Source of the DNA: Oscillospiraceae bacterium
GTDB lineage: Bacteria > Bacillota > Clostridia > Oscillospirales > Ruminococcaceae
Assembly: GCA_015067315.1 (NCBI GenBank)
Contig: SVMR01000013.1
Span: forward strand, 1-49,108
Reading direction: 5' to 3'
DNA: 49,108 bases
Part shown: positions 40,347 through 48,616 of the stretch, piece after piece
Layout of the letters: the number at the start of each line of letters is the position of its first letter
Position numbering within the stretch: the first letter of the stretch is position 1
Translations under genes and position numbers: made by a program
The notes under the pieces: generated by a model
Seen by the model: the letters and a program-made list of their open reading frames with translations, nothing else
What the model was told of the DNA's origin: nothing
Databases searched by the model: none

Positions 40347-41183
40347 ATGGGAATTCTTTATGTGGTGGGAACACCTATCGGAAATCTTGGGGATTTTTCG
40401 CCGAGAGCGGTTGAAACTCTTGAAAAAGTCGATTTTATTGCGGCGGAAGACACAAGGGTAACGGTAAAACTCCTTAACCATTTCGGAATTAAAAAACCGA
40501 TGGTCATTTACCAGAAATTCAATGAATATGAGCAGGGGGATATAATCGTTTCCCGGCTTCAAAGCGGCGAAAGCTGCGCAATAGTAACCGATGCGGGAAT
40601 GCCCTGCATCAGCGACCCGGGCGAAACCCTTGTTAAGCTTTGCATAAAAGCGGACGTTAAGGTTGAGGTCGTTCCCGGTCCTTCGGCAGTGATTTCCGCT
40701 CTTGCGGTTTCGGGTCTTTCCGTTTCCCGCTTCACTTTCGAAGGTTTCCTCAGCGTGAAGCGTACTTCGAGAATGGAGCATCTTATGGAACTTCGGCACG
40801 AACGCCGCACGATGGTTTTCTATGAAGCGCCCCATAAACTTTTGAGCACTCTCAAGGATATGAATTCGGTTTTCGGCGACAGAAATATCGTGGTTATAAA
40901 AGAACTCACAAAAATCCACGAAACTTCCTGGAGGGGAACCCTTTCCGAAGCGGTCAGATACCATACCGAAAATCCGCCGAAGGGAGAATATGTTCTTGTT
41001 CTTGACGGCGAGCAGATTGAAAAGGAAGAAATGCGCGACCCGATGGAGGAAGCGATTTCCATTGCAAAGGAACTTATGGAAAAGGGAAAACCCGCTTCCA
41101 TGGCAGCGAAAGAAGCCGCAAAACTTACCGGACAGACCAAGGGCGAAGTTTACAAACGCCTTATGGACGAAGAGGAAGAATAA
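40347..41183 (+). CDS. rsmI: 16S rRNA (cytidine1402-2'-O)-methyltransferase
   Basis: Methylates C1402 of 16S rRNA with SAM, fine-tuning the decoding centre. The 278-aa protein has the tetrapyrrole-methylase fold: LYVVGTPIGNLGDFSPRAVETL at the N-terminus, AEDTRVTVKLL, SCAIVTDAGMPCISDPG and EVVPGPSAVISALAVSGLS. The C-terminal extension ends in a Lys-rich helix (TKGEVYKRLM). It follows trmN6 after 6 bp. Confidence 0.95.
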   Translation: MGILYVVGTPIGNLGDFSPRAVETLEKVDFIAAEDTRVTVKLLNHFGIKKPMVIYQKFNEYEQGDIIVSRLQSGESCAIVTDAGMPCISDPGETLVKLCIKADVKVEVVPGPSAVISALAVSGLSVSRFTFEGFLSVKRTSRMEHLMELRHERRTMVFYEAPHKLLSTLKDMNSVFGDRNIVVIKELTKIHETSWRGTLSEAVRYHTENPPKGEYVLVLDGEQIEKEEMRDPMEEAISIAKELMEKGKPASMAAKEAAKLTGQTKGEVYKRLMDEEEE

Positions 41184-41186
41184 CGA

Positions 41187-41212
41187 AAAGCACCCTTCGG
41201 GGTGCTTTTTTT
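41187..41212 (+). terminator. Terminator of rsmI
   Basis: GCACCC (41190-41195) with GGGTGC (41200-41205) around a TTCG tetraloop, followed by seven T. Confidence 0.85.
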
Positions 41213-41905
41213 AATGCAGAATGCAAAATGCATAATGCAGAATTATAGATTTAAAATTGATTGAATCGTCGTAGGGGCGACCCTGTGTGGTCGCCCGCAA
41301 AAAGGATTCCCGGAGGGCAGCCTTCCCAGAGGGGAAGGTGGATTTTCTGCAACTTGTTGCAGAAAAGACGAAAGAGGGGTTACCAAGAACCGGTCGGGCA
41401 GGCTCCCTTGTGCAAAGAGGATTCCCCTATTAGGGGAAATGTCGTCGAAGACGACAAAAGGGTATTTAGGCTGTCAGCGAAGCTGACTGAGGGATTGTAA
41501 CCCCGTCCAATTAAAAAAGGGCGGATAATTTTAAAAATACAACCCCATTTCTTTTAGGAAAAGAAACCGGGTTGTGCCCGAAAGAAAAGGTACACCCCTG
41601 CTGTCGCTCCCGCGACCGCTGTCCCCTTTTTAGGGGACAAAGCGCACCACCGGAAAAGTGCGGTTCCGAATCCCGACCGTCGCCGCTCGGGGTCGGCAAC
41701 GGTTTTCATTCTGCCTTTTCCGCTCGGCTGTGTTGGTGTCGTCATACATTAAATAGAAAATTCTAATATAAACCGGGCGACCGCATAGCGCCCTGAGCAC
41801 GAAGTGCGAGGAAGTACCCTTGGGGTAGGTCGCCCCTACATTGTTTCAATGAACATCATTGCGTTACGGTAGGGAACGTCGTCCCCGACGTTCCGAAAAA
41901 AGCAG
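41213..41905. repeat. Intergenic hairpin-repeat block 7
   Basis: About 690 bp with no supported gene. 41213-41250: TGCAGAATGCAAAATGCATA-type tract, also at 37940. 41270-41300: GGGCGACC/GGTCGCCC unit. 41300-41380 (plus): CCTTCCC/GGGGAAGG with inner TTTTCTGCA/TGCAGAAAA, as at 1318. 41397-41500: a module in which CTCCC...ATTCCCC/GGGGAAAT, TCGTC/GACGA and CAGC/GCTG stems are nested. 41566-41735: a different GC-rich stretch (CCCCTTTTTAGGGG and CCGCTCGG) found nowhere else here. 41775-41900: copy of the GTCGCCCC...ACGGTAGGGAACGTC unit seen at 1590-1660. Confidence 0.82.
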
Positions 41906-41969
41906 GCATAATTAAATGATTGAATAATATTATTTTTTTATTAAGAATTTTTTAAAAAATGTTTAAGTT

Positions 41970-42020
41970 TTGCGAAAAATGTAGTATTATATATTATATA
42001 TGTAAATTTTGTGATATAAT
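41970..42020 (+). promoter_or_regulatory. Possible promoter(s) of the plsC-gltS pair
   Basis: TTGCGA (41970-41975), 16-bp spacer, TATTAT (41992-41997). A second -10-like TATAAT lies at 42015-42020 with a poor -35. The AT-rich region makes the exact choice uncertain. Confidence 0.45.
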
Positions 42021-42044
42021 CTGCTCTTTTTATAAGGAGAAAAA

Positions 42045-43256
42045 ATGGCAAAACGAAAAAAATGGATTAAACCGAGGCATAAAATAATACAGGCGATTGC
42101 GAAGTTTGTTATCAAGCCTTGGTGCAAAATCAAATACGGAATCGATATTGTAAAGTTCAGGGAAGAGGAAGACCGCCCATATCTTGTTCTTTATAACCAC
42201 CAGACGGCTTTCGACCAGTTCTTTGTGGGACTTTCTTTTAAGCGTCCGCTTTATTATCTTGCGACGGAAGATATTTTTTCGATGGGATTTATTTCTTCAC
42301 TTCTGCGCTTTGCGGTTGAACCGATTCCGATTAAAAAACAGACAACGGACGTCGGCGCGGTTATGAACTGCCTTCGCGTTGCAAGGGAGGGAGGTTCAAT
42401 CGCCCTTGCCCCGGAAGGAAACAGAACTTACAGCGGAAGAACGGAATATATCAATCCCGCAATCGTTGCCCTTGCAAGAAAAATAAACGTTCCGGTGGTT
42501 CTTTACAGAATCGAAGGCGGTTACGGAATCCAGCCCCGCTGGAGCGACAAAACAAGAAAGGGAAAGATGAAATCCTACGTTTCGGAAGTTATCTTCCCGG
42601 AAGAATATTCAAAAATGTCCGACGAGGAATTCATCGGAAGAATCCGCGGCGGACTTTACGTTGACGAAGCAAGGGAAGGCGGAATCTTCAGATCCGAAAA
42701 ACGCGCGGAATATCTTGAAAGAGCGGCTTATGTCTGTCCTTTCTGCGGATTTTCGGAATTTGAGAGCAAAGGAAACGAACTTTGGTGCAAAAAATGCGGA
42801 AAAACCGTTGTTTACGGGGAAGATAAAAGAATCACCGGAAAAGGTTTTGAATTTCCATTTGAGTTTTTCGGCGATTGGTACGATTATCAGTTCGATTTTG
42901 TGAACGGCATTAACGTTCTTGATTACACCGAAAAACCGATTTTTGAGGATGAAGTTGCAATAAAGGAAGTTATTATCCGCAAAAACAAAAAGCTTATCCG
43001 CGAAAAAACCGGATTTGCTCTTTACGGCGATAAAATCATTGCGGACAAAGGAACAGAAAACGAATGGGTTCTTCCTTTTGAGGAACTTTCCGCGGTTTCC
43101 GTTCTTGGAAAAAACAAGCTTAATATCTATCATGATAAAACAGCTTACCAGATTACCGGAAGCAAAAGCTTCAATGCTCTTAAATACGTAAACATTTATT
43201 ACAGATGGAAAAACATTAAAGAGGAAAATATTGATGGAAAATTTTTGGGATTATAG
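42045..43256 (+). CDS. PlsC-family acyltransferase with zinc ribbon and C-terminal extension
   Basis: Lysophospholipid acyltransferase-type protein of 403 aa. The PlsC domain (about 20-200) has block I NHQTAFD (H-x4-D), block III APEGNRT and the YYLATEDIFSM region. It is followed by a four-Cys zinc ribbon (CPFCGF...CKKCGK, about 228-250) and a beta-rich C-terminal domain of about 140 aa (EVAIKEVIIRKNKKLI, ALYGDKIIADKG, KNKLNIYHDKTAYQITG) that looks PH-like. The C-terminal part is unusual for plain PlsC, which is about 240 aa. AAGGAG is the SD. The next gene starts inside its 3' end (23-nt overlap). Confidence 0.85.
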   Translation: MAKRKKWIKPRHKIIQAIAKFVIKPWCKIKYGIDIVKFREEEDRPYLVLYNHQTAFDQFFVGLSFKRPLYYLATEDIFSMGFISSLLRFAVEPIPIKKQTTDVGAVMNCLRVAREGGSIALAPEGNRTYSGRTEYINPAIVALARKINVPVVLYRIEGGYGIQPRWSDKTRKGKMKSYVSEVIFPEEYSKMSDEEFIGRIRGGLYVDEAREGGIFRSEKRAEYLERAAYVCPFCGFSEFESKGNELWCKKCGKTVVYGEDKRITGKGFEFPFEFFGDWYDYQFDFVNGINVLDYTEKPIFEDEVAIKEVIIRKNKKLIREKTGFALYGDKIIADKGTENEWVLPFEELSAVSVLGKNKLNIYHDKTAYQITGSKSFNALKYVNIYYRWKNIKEENIDGKFLGL

Positions 43257-44622
43257 TGTTTGGGGAACGCTCAACGTTGTTGCGGTGCTCCTTGCAAGCC
43301 TTCTTGTCGGAAACATTCTTAAAAAATCCGTTGGATTTTTAAAAGATTCGCTTATTCCGATTTCCGTAATCGGCGGCGGAATCCTTATTTTTGTTGCGTG
43401 GGTTTATAAACTCATCACCGGGGAAATTATGTTCGACAGCGTTTTTTTCGGCGCTTCCGGAACAAAAACCCTTGAAATGTTCACATACCATTGCCTTGCC
43501 CTTGGTTTTATTGCTTCGACGCTTAAAACCTCCGACGGAAAAGTTACGAAGGAAAGGGCGGTTGAGGTTTTCAACACCGGCGTTACAACCGTTTCGACCT
43601 ATCTTTTGCAGGGCGTTGTTGGAATGGTTATAACAATGGCGGCGGCCGCATTCTTTATTCCGGATTTCTTTGAATCCGCGGGCGTTCTTCTTCCTTTCGG
43701 CTACGGCCAGGGAACCGGCCAGGCAATGAACTACGGCGGAATCTATGAAAACGATTTTGGATTTGAGGGCGGAAAAAGCTTCGGGCTTACCATTGCCGCC
43801 ATGGGATTTTTAAGCGCAAGCATCGGCGGCGTTGTTCATCTTAACCTTCTTAAAAGAAAAGGAATAATCGGAAAGAAAGCCAGCCGGATCCGCCACACCC
43901 ATATTGAAGGCGAAAACGAAATTCCCATGCAGGAAAGCATCGACAAGATGACTGTTCAGATAGCGCTCATTATTGTAACCTATATGATTACATATTTCCT
44001 TATGAACGGAATTTCGAAGCTCATTCCCGGAATGACTTCGCTTATCTTCGGATTCAACTTCCTCCTCGGCGTTCTTGCGGCAACCCTTGTTAAGGAAACA
44101 ATGCGTTTTCTTAAAAAGAAAAACTGCATCCAGAGGGATTATACAAACAACTTCCTTCTTACAAGAGCAAGCAACTTTTTCTTTGATATAATGGTTGTTT
44201 CCGGAATTGCGGCAATCCGCCTTTCCGTTCTTGAAAAATATTGGGGAATAATGCTTATTCTCGGTCTTGCGGGACTTTTTATAACTTATTTTTACAACCG
44301 TTTTGTTGCAAAAAAACTTTTCCCCGCTTATTGCGAACAGCAGTTCCTTATGATGTACGGAATGCTTACCGGAACCGCAAGCACCGGCACGATCCTTCTC
44401 CGTGAAATGGACGGGGATTTTGAAACTCCGGCGGCGGACAACATGGTTTATCAGAACTTCCCGGCAATCGTTTTCGGATTCCCGATGATGCTTCTTGCAA
44501 TGCTTGCGCCGGAAAAACCGGTTCTGACCCTTATAATTCTTGCGGCGTTCTTTGCGGTTATGAATATAATCCTTTTCAGAAGCTTTATTTTTAAATTCAA
44601 AAAGAAAAAGACGGAAGTTTGA
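43234..44622 (+). CDS. GltS-family sodium/glutamate symporter-like protein
   Basis: Membrane transporter of 462 aa with ten or more hydrophobic helices in two inverted halves. Features include SLIPISVIGGGILIFV at the start, LLPFGYGQGTGQAMNYGG in the first half (the Gly-rich re-entrant loop of GltS) and MLTGTASTGTILLRE in the second. E. coli GltS is about 400 aa; this is somewhat longer. Substrate is inferred as glutamate-like only. The ATG at 43234 has AGAGGAAA before it and is coupled to the acyltransferase gene by overlap. Confidence 0.82.
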   Translation: MENFWDYSVWGTLNVVAVLLASLLVGNILKKSVGFLKDSLIPISVIGGGILIFVAWVYKLITGEIMFDSVFFGASGTKTLEMFTYHCLALGFIASTLKTSDGKVTKERAVEVFNTGVTTVSTYLLQGVVGMVITMAAAAFFIPDFFESAGVLLPFGYGQGTGQAMNYGGIYENDFGFEGGKSFGLTIAAMGFLSASIGGVVHLNLLKRKGIIGKKASRIRHTHIEGENEIPMQESIDKMTVQIALIIVTYMITYFLMNGISKLIPGMTSLIFGFNFLLGVLAATLVKETMRFLKKKNCIQRDYTNNFLLTRASNFFFDIMVVSGIAAIRLSVLEKYWGIMLILGLAGLFITYFYNRFVAKKLFPAYCEQQFLMMYGMLTGTASTGTILLREMDGDFETPAADNMVYQNFPAIVFGFPMMLLAMLAPEKPVLTLIILAAFFAVMNIILFRSFIFKFKKKKTEV

Positions 44623-44626
44623 TTGC

Positions 44627-44662
44627 AAAACGCCGTGCTCATTTTGAGCACGGCGTTTTTTT
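44627..44662. terminator. Bidirectional terminator
   Basis: AAAACGCCGTGCTCA (44627-44641) and TGAGCACGGCGTTTT (44645-44659), a perfect 15-bp stem with T/A runs. It serves gltS-like and the convergent small gene. Confidence 0.88.
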
Positions 44663-44810
44663 ATTTGCATCCGCCGCAGCCGGAACAGTTTTTGCAATAT
44701 GCAACAAGAATCACGCCATTTCCGTCCGTGTCGGTAATTTCATGCTGCATGGCATTGAGCCGGTCAAGCTGTTCCCGGTCGAGCTTTGCGGGTTTTCCTT
44801 CTTTGAACAT
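44661..44810 (-). CDS. Very small Cys-rich protein, function unknown
   Basis: Protein of 49 aa. The N-terminal part is charged (FKEGKPAKLDREQLDRLNAM), the middle is acidic, and the end is AYCKNCSGCGGCK, with four Cys spaced CxxCxxCxxC. The start at 44810 has AAGGAG 9 nt upstream; the ATG at 44819 overlaps that SD. The Cys tail could bind zinc or an iron-sulfur cluster, or act as a redox centre. I do not recognise a family. Confidence 0.65.
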   Translation of the reverse strand: MFKEGKPAKLDREQLDRLNAMQHEITDTDGNGVILVAYCKNCSGCGGCK

Positions 44811-44867
44811 AAAAAACATCTCCTTATATAATGTATATATATTATAAATATATTTTTTGGTATTATA

Positions 44868-44900
44868 CGGAACGGTCAAGACCGTTCCCTACAATAATGG
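44868..44900. repeat. Short remnant of the GGAACG repeat unit
   Basis: GGAACGGTC and GACCGTTCC form a perfect 9-bp inverted repeat, followed by CTACAATAATGGG. It resembles the GGAACG/CGTTCC units in blocks 1, 3 and 7. Confidence 0.45.
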
Positions 44901-44962
44901 GAGAAAGTTTATGCCAAAGGGGAAGGTATTGTTGAACAAAAACGCACCAACGGAACAAATTT

Positions 44963-44976
44963 AGAACAAATGTTCG
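44963..44976. promoter_or_regulatory. LexA (SOS) box upstream of recA
   Basis: AGAACAAATGTTCG contains the perfect palindrome GAACAAATGTTC and matches the Gram-positive LexA consensus CGAACRNRYGTTCG at 13 of 14 positions. It ends 19 bp before the recA -35 box. A partial half-site GAACAAAT lies at 44953-44960. Confidence 0.85.
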
Positions 44977-44995
44977 ATTTTTTAACGCAAATCTA

Positions 44996-45024
44996 TTGAT
45001 TTTAAAATGATTATATATTATAAT
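44996..45024 (+). promoter_or_regulatory. Promoter of recA
   Basis: TTGATT (44996-45001), 17-bp spacer, TATAAT (45019-45024). Confidence 0.75.
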
Positions 45025-45080
45025 ATAAAACAGAAATGAAGCCGATTGGATATTATGATTGAAGGAGGATTTTTTGAGTT

Positions 45081-46157
45081 ATGGCAGACAGAAAAGAAGC
45101 ACTTGAAACAGCAATCAAACAACTTGAAAAACAGTACGGAAAAGGAACCGTTATGAAGCTTGGCCAGGCGCCGGCGCTTAACGTTGAAGCAATTTCAACA
45201 GGTTCCATCTCTCTTGACAGCGCCCTTGGAATCGGCGGTGTTCCCAGAGGCAGAATCGTTGAGATTTACGGACCGGAAAGTTCCGGTAAAACAACCGTAG
45301 CCCTCCATATCATAGCATCCGCACAGAAGGCCGGCGGCGAAGCCGCATTCATCGACGTTGAACACGCCCTTGACCCGGTTTATGCAAAGGCTCTCGGCGT
45401 CGATATTGATTCCCTTCTTGTTTCCCAGCCGGACACCGGTGAGCAGGCTCTTGAAATCACCGAAGCTCTTGTTCGTTCCGGTGCAATCGACGTAATCGTT
45501 GTGGACTCCGTTGCCGCAATGGTTCCGAAGGCGGAAATTGAAGGACTTATGGGCGATACCCATGTCGGTCTTCAGGCAAGACTTATGTCCCAGGCGCTCC
45601 GCAAACTTACCGGCGTTATCAGCAAGACCAACTGCGTTGCGGTTTTTATCAACCAGCTTCGCGAAAAAGTCGGCGTTATGTACGGAAACCCGGAAGTTAC
45701 TCCCGGCGGCCGCGCTCTTAAATTCTATTCTTCCGTCCGTCTTGACGTTCGCAAACAGGAACAGATCAAACAGGGCGGCGACGTGATCGGCAACCACACC
45801 AAGGTTAAAGTTGTCAAAAACAAAGTTGCTCCGCCTTTCCGCGAAGCGGAATTCGATATTATGTACGGACAGGGAATCAGCAAGGAAAGCGAACTTCTCG
45901 ATATTGCGGTAAAACTCGATATCGTCGATAAATCCGGCGCATGGTTCTCCTATAACGGCGAAAGATTGGGACAGGGACGCGACAACGTAAAGGAACTTCT
46001 CCGTTCCAACACCGCCCTTTGCGAAGAGATTGAAGCAAAAGTCCGCGAAAATATGGATAAGCTTTCCGACCTTTCAAAACCCGCAAAAAAATCCAAGATT
46101 CTGAACGTTGCCCCCACCGGCATTGATATTGAAGCAGATGTGGACGACGAAGAATAA
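45081..46157 (+). CDS. recA: Recombinase RecA
   Basis: Forms filaments on single-stranded DNA, carries out strand exchange, and triggers LexA self-cleavage. The 358-aa protein has [15 protein letters not shown] at the N-terminus, Walker [34 protein letters not shown] with Walker B, the L2 region ([20 protein letters not shown]) and the acidic C-terminal tail. SD AAGGAGG lies 12 nt before the ATG. It is the first gene of recA-recX-rimO-pgsA and under a LexA box. Confidence 0.98.
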   Translation: MADRKEALETAIKQLEKQYGKGTVMKLGQAPALNVEAISTGSISLDSALGIGGVPRGRIVEIYGPESSGKTTVALHIIASAQKAGGEAAFIDVEHALDPVYAKALGVDIDSLLVSQPDTGEQALEITEALVRSGAIDVIVVDSVAAMVPKAEIEGLMGDTHVGLQARLMSQALRKLTGVISKTNCVAVFINQLREKVGVMYGNPEVTPGGRALKFYSSVRLDVRKQEQIKQGGDVIGNHTKVKVVKNKVAPPFREAEFDIMYGQGISKESELLDIAVKLDIVDKSGAWFSYNGERLGQGRDNVKELLRSNTALCEEIEAKVRENMDKLSDLSKPAKKSKILNVAPTGIDIEADVDDEE

Positions 46158-46653
46158 ACCGAAAACAAAGCTTACAACCGAACAGACCAAAGAAAAAGCC
46201 CTGAACTTGTTAGAGTACAGGGCTCATTCGCGTTTGGAGCTTTTTGATAAGCTTAAAGTTTTTGCGGAAACCGGAACGGTTAACGAAGTTCTGGATATGC
46301 TTGAGGAAGGCGGACTTATTGACGACGAAGCCTATGCTTTTCAGTATGCCCATGACCTTATGGAAATGAAGCTTTTTGGACCTTCGCGCCTTCGGATGGA
46401 ACTTAAAAGAAAGGGAATTGATGAGGAAACCGCGGAGGAGGCAATTTTTTCCGCGGAGGAGGAAATCGGTTCTTCGGAGGAAAGATTGGAGCGGATTATT
46501 GAGCTTCGGTACAAAAATCAGCTTACGGATGAAAAAAATTTAAAAAAAGTTATTAATTCTCTCTTCCGTCTTGGCTACGGATATGATATGATAAAAGATG
46601 CGATATATAAAGTAAAGGAAGAAATTGCAGATGAACTGTATGGAAACGAATGA
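46138..46653 (+). CDS. recX: Regulatory protein RecX
   Basis: Modulates RecA filament activity. The 171-aa protein has the helical RecX repeats: [21 protein letters not shown] at the start, [34 protein letters not shown] in the middle, and a final repeat with [14 protein letters not shown]. The frame is open from 46108; ATG 46138 is the best start and overlaps the recA end by 20 nt, showing translational coupling. The SD is weak. Confidence 0.87.
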   Translation: MWTTKNKPKTKLTTEQTKEKALNLLEYRAHSRLELFDKLKVFAETGTVNEVLDMLEEGGLIDDEAYAFQYAHDLMEMKLFGPSRLRMELKRKGIDEETAEEAIFSAEEEIGSSEERLERIIELRYKNQLTDEKNLKKVINSLFRLGYGYDMIKDAIYKVKEEIADELYGNE

Positions 46654-47983
46654 AACCGTAAGAATCGGAATGATTGCCCTCGGATGTAACAAAAACCAGG
46701 TCGATGCGGAGCTGATGCTCGGTGCACTTGAAAAAGAGGGATTTGAAATCGTTGAAAACGCCGGGGACTGCGACGTTGTAATTGTAAATACCTGCGGTTT
46801 TATTGAAAGCGCAAAACGTGAATCCATTGAAAATATTCTTGAATGCTGCCAGCTTAAAGAAAAAGGATACGTAAAGCTTGTTGTTGTAACCGGATGCCTT
46901 GCGGAACGCTACCGCGAGGAAATGGCGGAACTTATTCCGGAAGCTGACGTAATCCTCGGAATCGGCGCAAACGACGAAATTGCCGCATCCATCCGCCAGG
47001 CTCTTGAAGGACAGAAGGTGCGAAAATTCTATGCTCCGGAAAATCTTGAGATGGAAGGCAAGAGAATCCTTGTAAACTATCCTTATTATGCGTATATCAG
47101 AATTGCGGACGGATGTGACAACCGCTGTTCCTATTGCGCAATTCCCGCAATCCGCGGAAGATACCGCAGCAGACCCATGGAAAGCATTATTGAGGAATGC
47201 AGGGCTTTTGCGGAAAAAGGCGTTGAGGAATTCATTATCATTGCGCAGGATACCACCAGATACGGCGAGGATATTTACGGAAAACGCATGCTTCCGGAAC
47301 TTCTCCGCAGAATCTGCGAAATAGACGGAATCAGATGGATCAGAATTCTTTACGCATACCCGGAAAGAGTTACGGAAGAGCTTCTTGACGTAATTGCTTC
47401 CGAAGAAAAAATCGTAAAATATCTCGATATCCCGCTTCAGCATTGCAGCAAAAAAGTTCTTAAAGCAATGCACAGAAAACAGAGCACCCCCGCTGAACTT
47501 GTGGCAATGGTGAAACATCTTCGCGAAAGAGTTCCGGGAATCACCCTTCGCACAACCCTTCTCACAGGTTTCCCGGGAGAAAGCGACGGCGATTTTGAAG
47601 CCCTTTGCAAATTTGTAAAGCAGGCGAAGTTTGACCGCCTCGGCTGTTTCGCGTATTCAAGAGAAGAGGGAACAAAATCCTACGATCTTCCGGACCAGCT
47701 TGATGAGGAAACAAAACAGCGCCGTGCGGAAGTTATTATGGAAATCCAGACAGCGGTTTCCGCAGCGCTTCTCAAAAAGAAAGTCGGTTCCGTAATGGAC
47801 GTTGTTGTTGAAGGATATGACAACAAAAACAAGGTGTTCCGTGGAAGAAGTTCCCAGGATGCTCCGGAAATCGACGGAATCGTTTATTTTGCAAGTCCCG
47901 AAAAACATTGCATCGGCGATTTTGTAAAAGTAAAAATCGTAAAATCCTCCGAATATGACCTTCTCGGAGAACTTGCGGAATAA
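46631..47983 (+). CDS. rimO: Ribosomal protein S12 methylthiotransferase RimO
   Basis: Radical-SAM enzyme that adds a methylthio group to Asp88/89 of ribosomal protein S12. The 450-aa protein has the N-terminal cluster domain (ALGCNKNQVDAE, NTCGFIESAKRESI, VVTGCLAERY), the radical SAM motif CDNRCSYC, RIADGCDN and the C-terminal TRAM domain. RimO usually reads GCPKN; here GCNKN, a Clostridia variant. The start at 46631 lies within the recX end; an ATG at 46640 is also possible. Confidence 0.94.
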   Translation: MNCMETNETVRIGMIALGCNKNQVDAELMLGALEKEGFEIVENAGDCDVVIVNTCGFIESAKRESIENILECCQLKEKGYVKLVVVTGCLAERYREEMAELIPEADVILGIGANDEIAASIRQALEGQKVRKFYAPENLEMEGKRILVNYPYYAYIRIADGCDNRCSYCAIPAIRGRYRSRPMESIIEECRAFAEKGVEEFIIIAQDTTRYGEDIYGKRMLPELLRRICEIDGIRWIRILYAYPERVTEELLDVIASEEKIVKYLDIPLQHCSKKVLKAMHRKQSTPAELVAMVKHLRERVPGITLRTTLLTGFPGESDGDFEALCKFVKQAKFDRLGCFAYSREEGTKSYDLPDQLDEETKQRRAEVIMEIQTAVSAALLKKKVGSVMDVVVEGYDNKNKVFRGRSSQDAPEIDGIVYFASPEKHCIGDFVKVKIVKSSEYDLLGELAE

Positions 47984-47998
47984 AAAGGGGGCATATTA

Positions 47999-48544
47999 TT
48001 GAACCTTCCCAACATACTCACCGTTTTGAGAATTGTTCTTATTCCTCTTTTTGTAATAGCTTTTCTTGACGGGGGAATCAGCACATGGGCGGCGTTTGCA
48101 ATTTTCATTCTAGCATCGGTGACGGATTTTCTTGACGGCTATATTGCAAGAAAAAAGAATCTTGTGACGGATTTCGGAAAACTGATGGATCCGCTTGCGG
48201 ATAAAATTCTTGTGATGTCCGCTTTCGTTTGCTTTACTTTTGCCGGAATATTCCATCCCGCCGTTACAATCGTTGTAATGTCAAGGGAGTTTCTTGTTAC
48301 CGGAATCAGAATGCTTGCGACAGCGAAAGGAAAAATCATTGCCGCGGATATCCTTGGAAAGCTTAAAACAATTTCTCAGGACATTACGGCGATTCTTGTT
48401 CTTTTCAAATGCTCCGCAGGGGCGGATGAGATAAGCTTCATCGGAATTGCAACCGACTGCATAACCTGGATCATGGTTATTCTCACAATTTGTTCCGGTA
48501 TAAATTACTGTATTAAGAATAAAGAAATTTTTGAAAAAATGTAA
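47999..48544 (+). CDS. pgsA: CDP-diacylglycerol-glycerol-3-phosphate 3-phosphatidyltransferase
   Basis: Makes phosphatidylglycerol-phosphate, the precursor of phosphatidylglycerol and cardiolipin (cls is also in this window). The 181-aa membrane protein has the CDP-alcohol transferase motif D-x2-DG-x2-AR-x8-G-x3-D-x3-D, visible as DFLDGYIAR...GKLMDPLAD. About five hydrophobic helices are seen. The start is TTG 47999 with AAGGGGG upstream; NLPNILTVLRI is the normal N-terminus. It is the last gene of the recA operon. Confidence 0.94.
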   Translation: MNLPNILTVLRIVLIPLFVIAFLDGGISTWAAFAIFILASVTDFLDGYIARKKNLVTDFGKLMDPLADKILVMSAFVCFTFAGIFHPAVTIVVMSREFLVTGIRMLATAKGKIIAADILGKLKTISQDITAILVLFKCSAGADEISFIGIATDCITWIMVILTICSGINYCIKNKEIFEKM

Positions 48545-48563
48545 TATTATAGATTATTATTTA

Positions 48564-48616
48564 TAAAAAGTCTTTTTGGCGGAAAATTTGTTTTTCGGTC
48601 CGAAAAGGCTTTTTTG
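48564..48616 (+). terminator. Probable terminator after pgsA
   Basis: An AAAAAGTCTTTT arm (from 48565) can pair with GAAAAGGCTTTTT (to 48615) across a loop, followed by T residues. The stem has wobble pairs. Confidence 0.6.
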
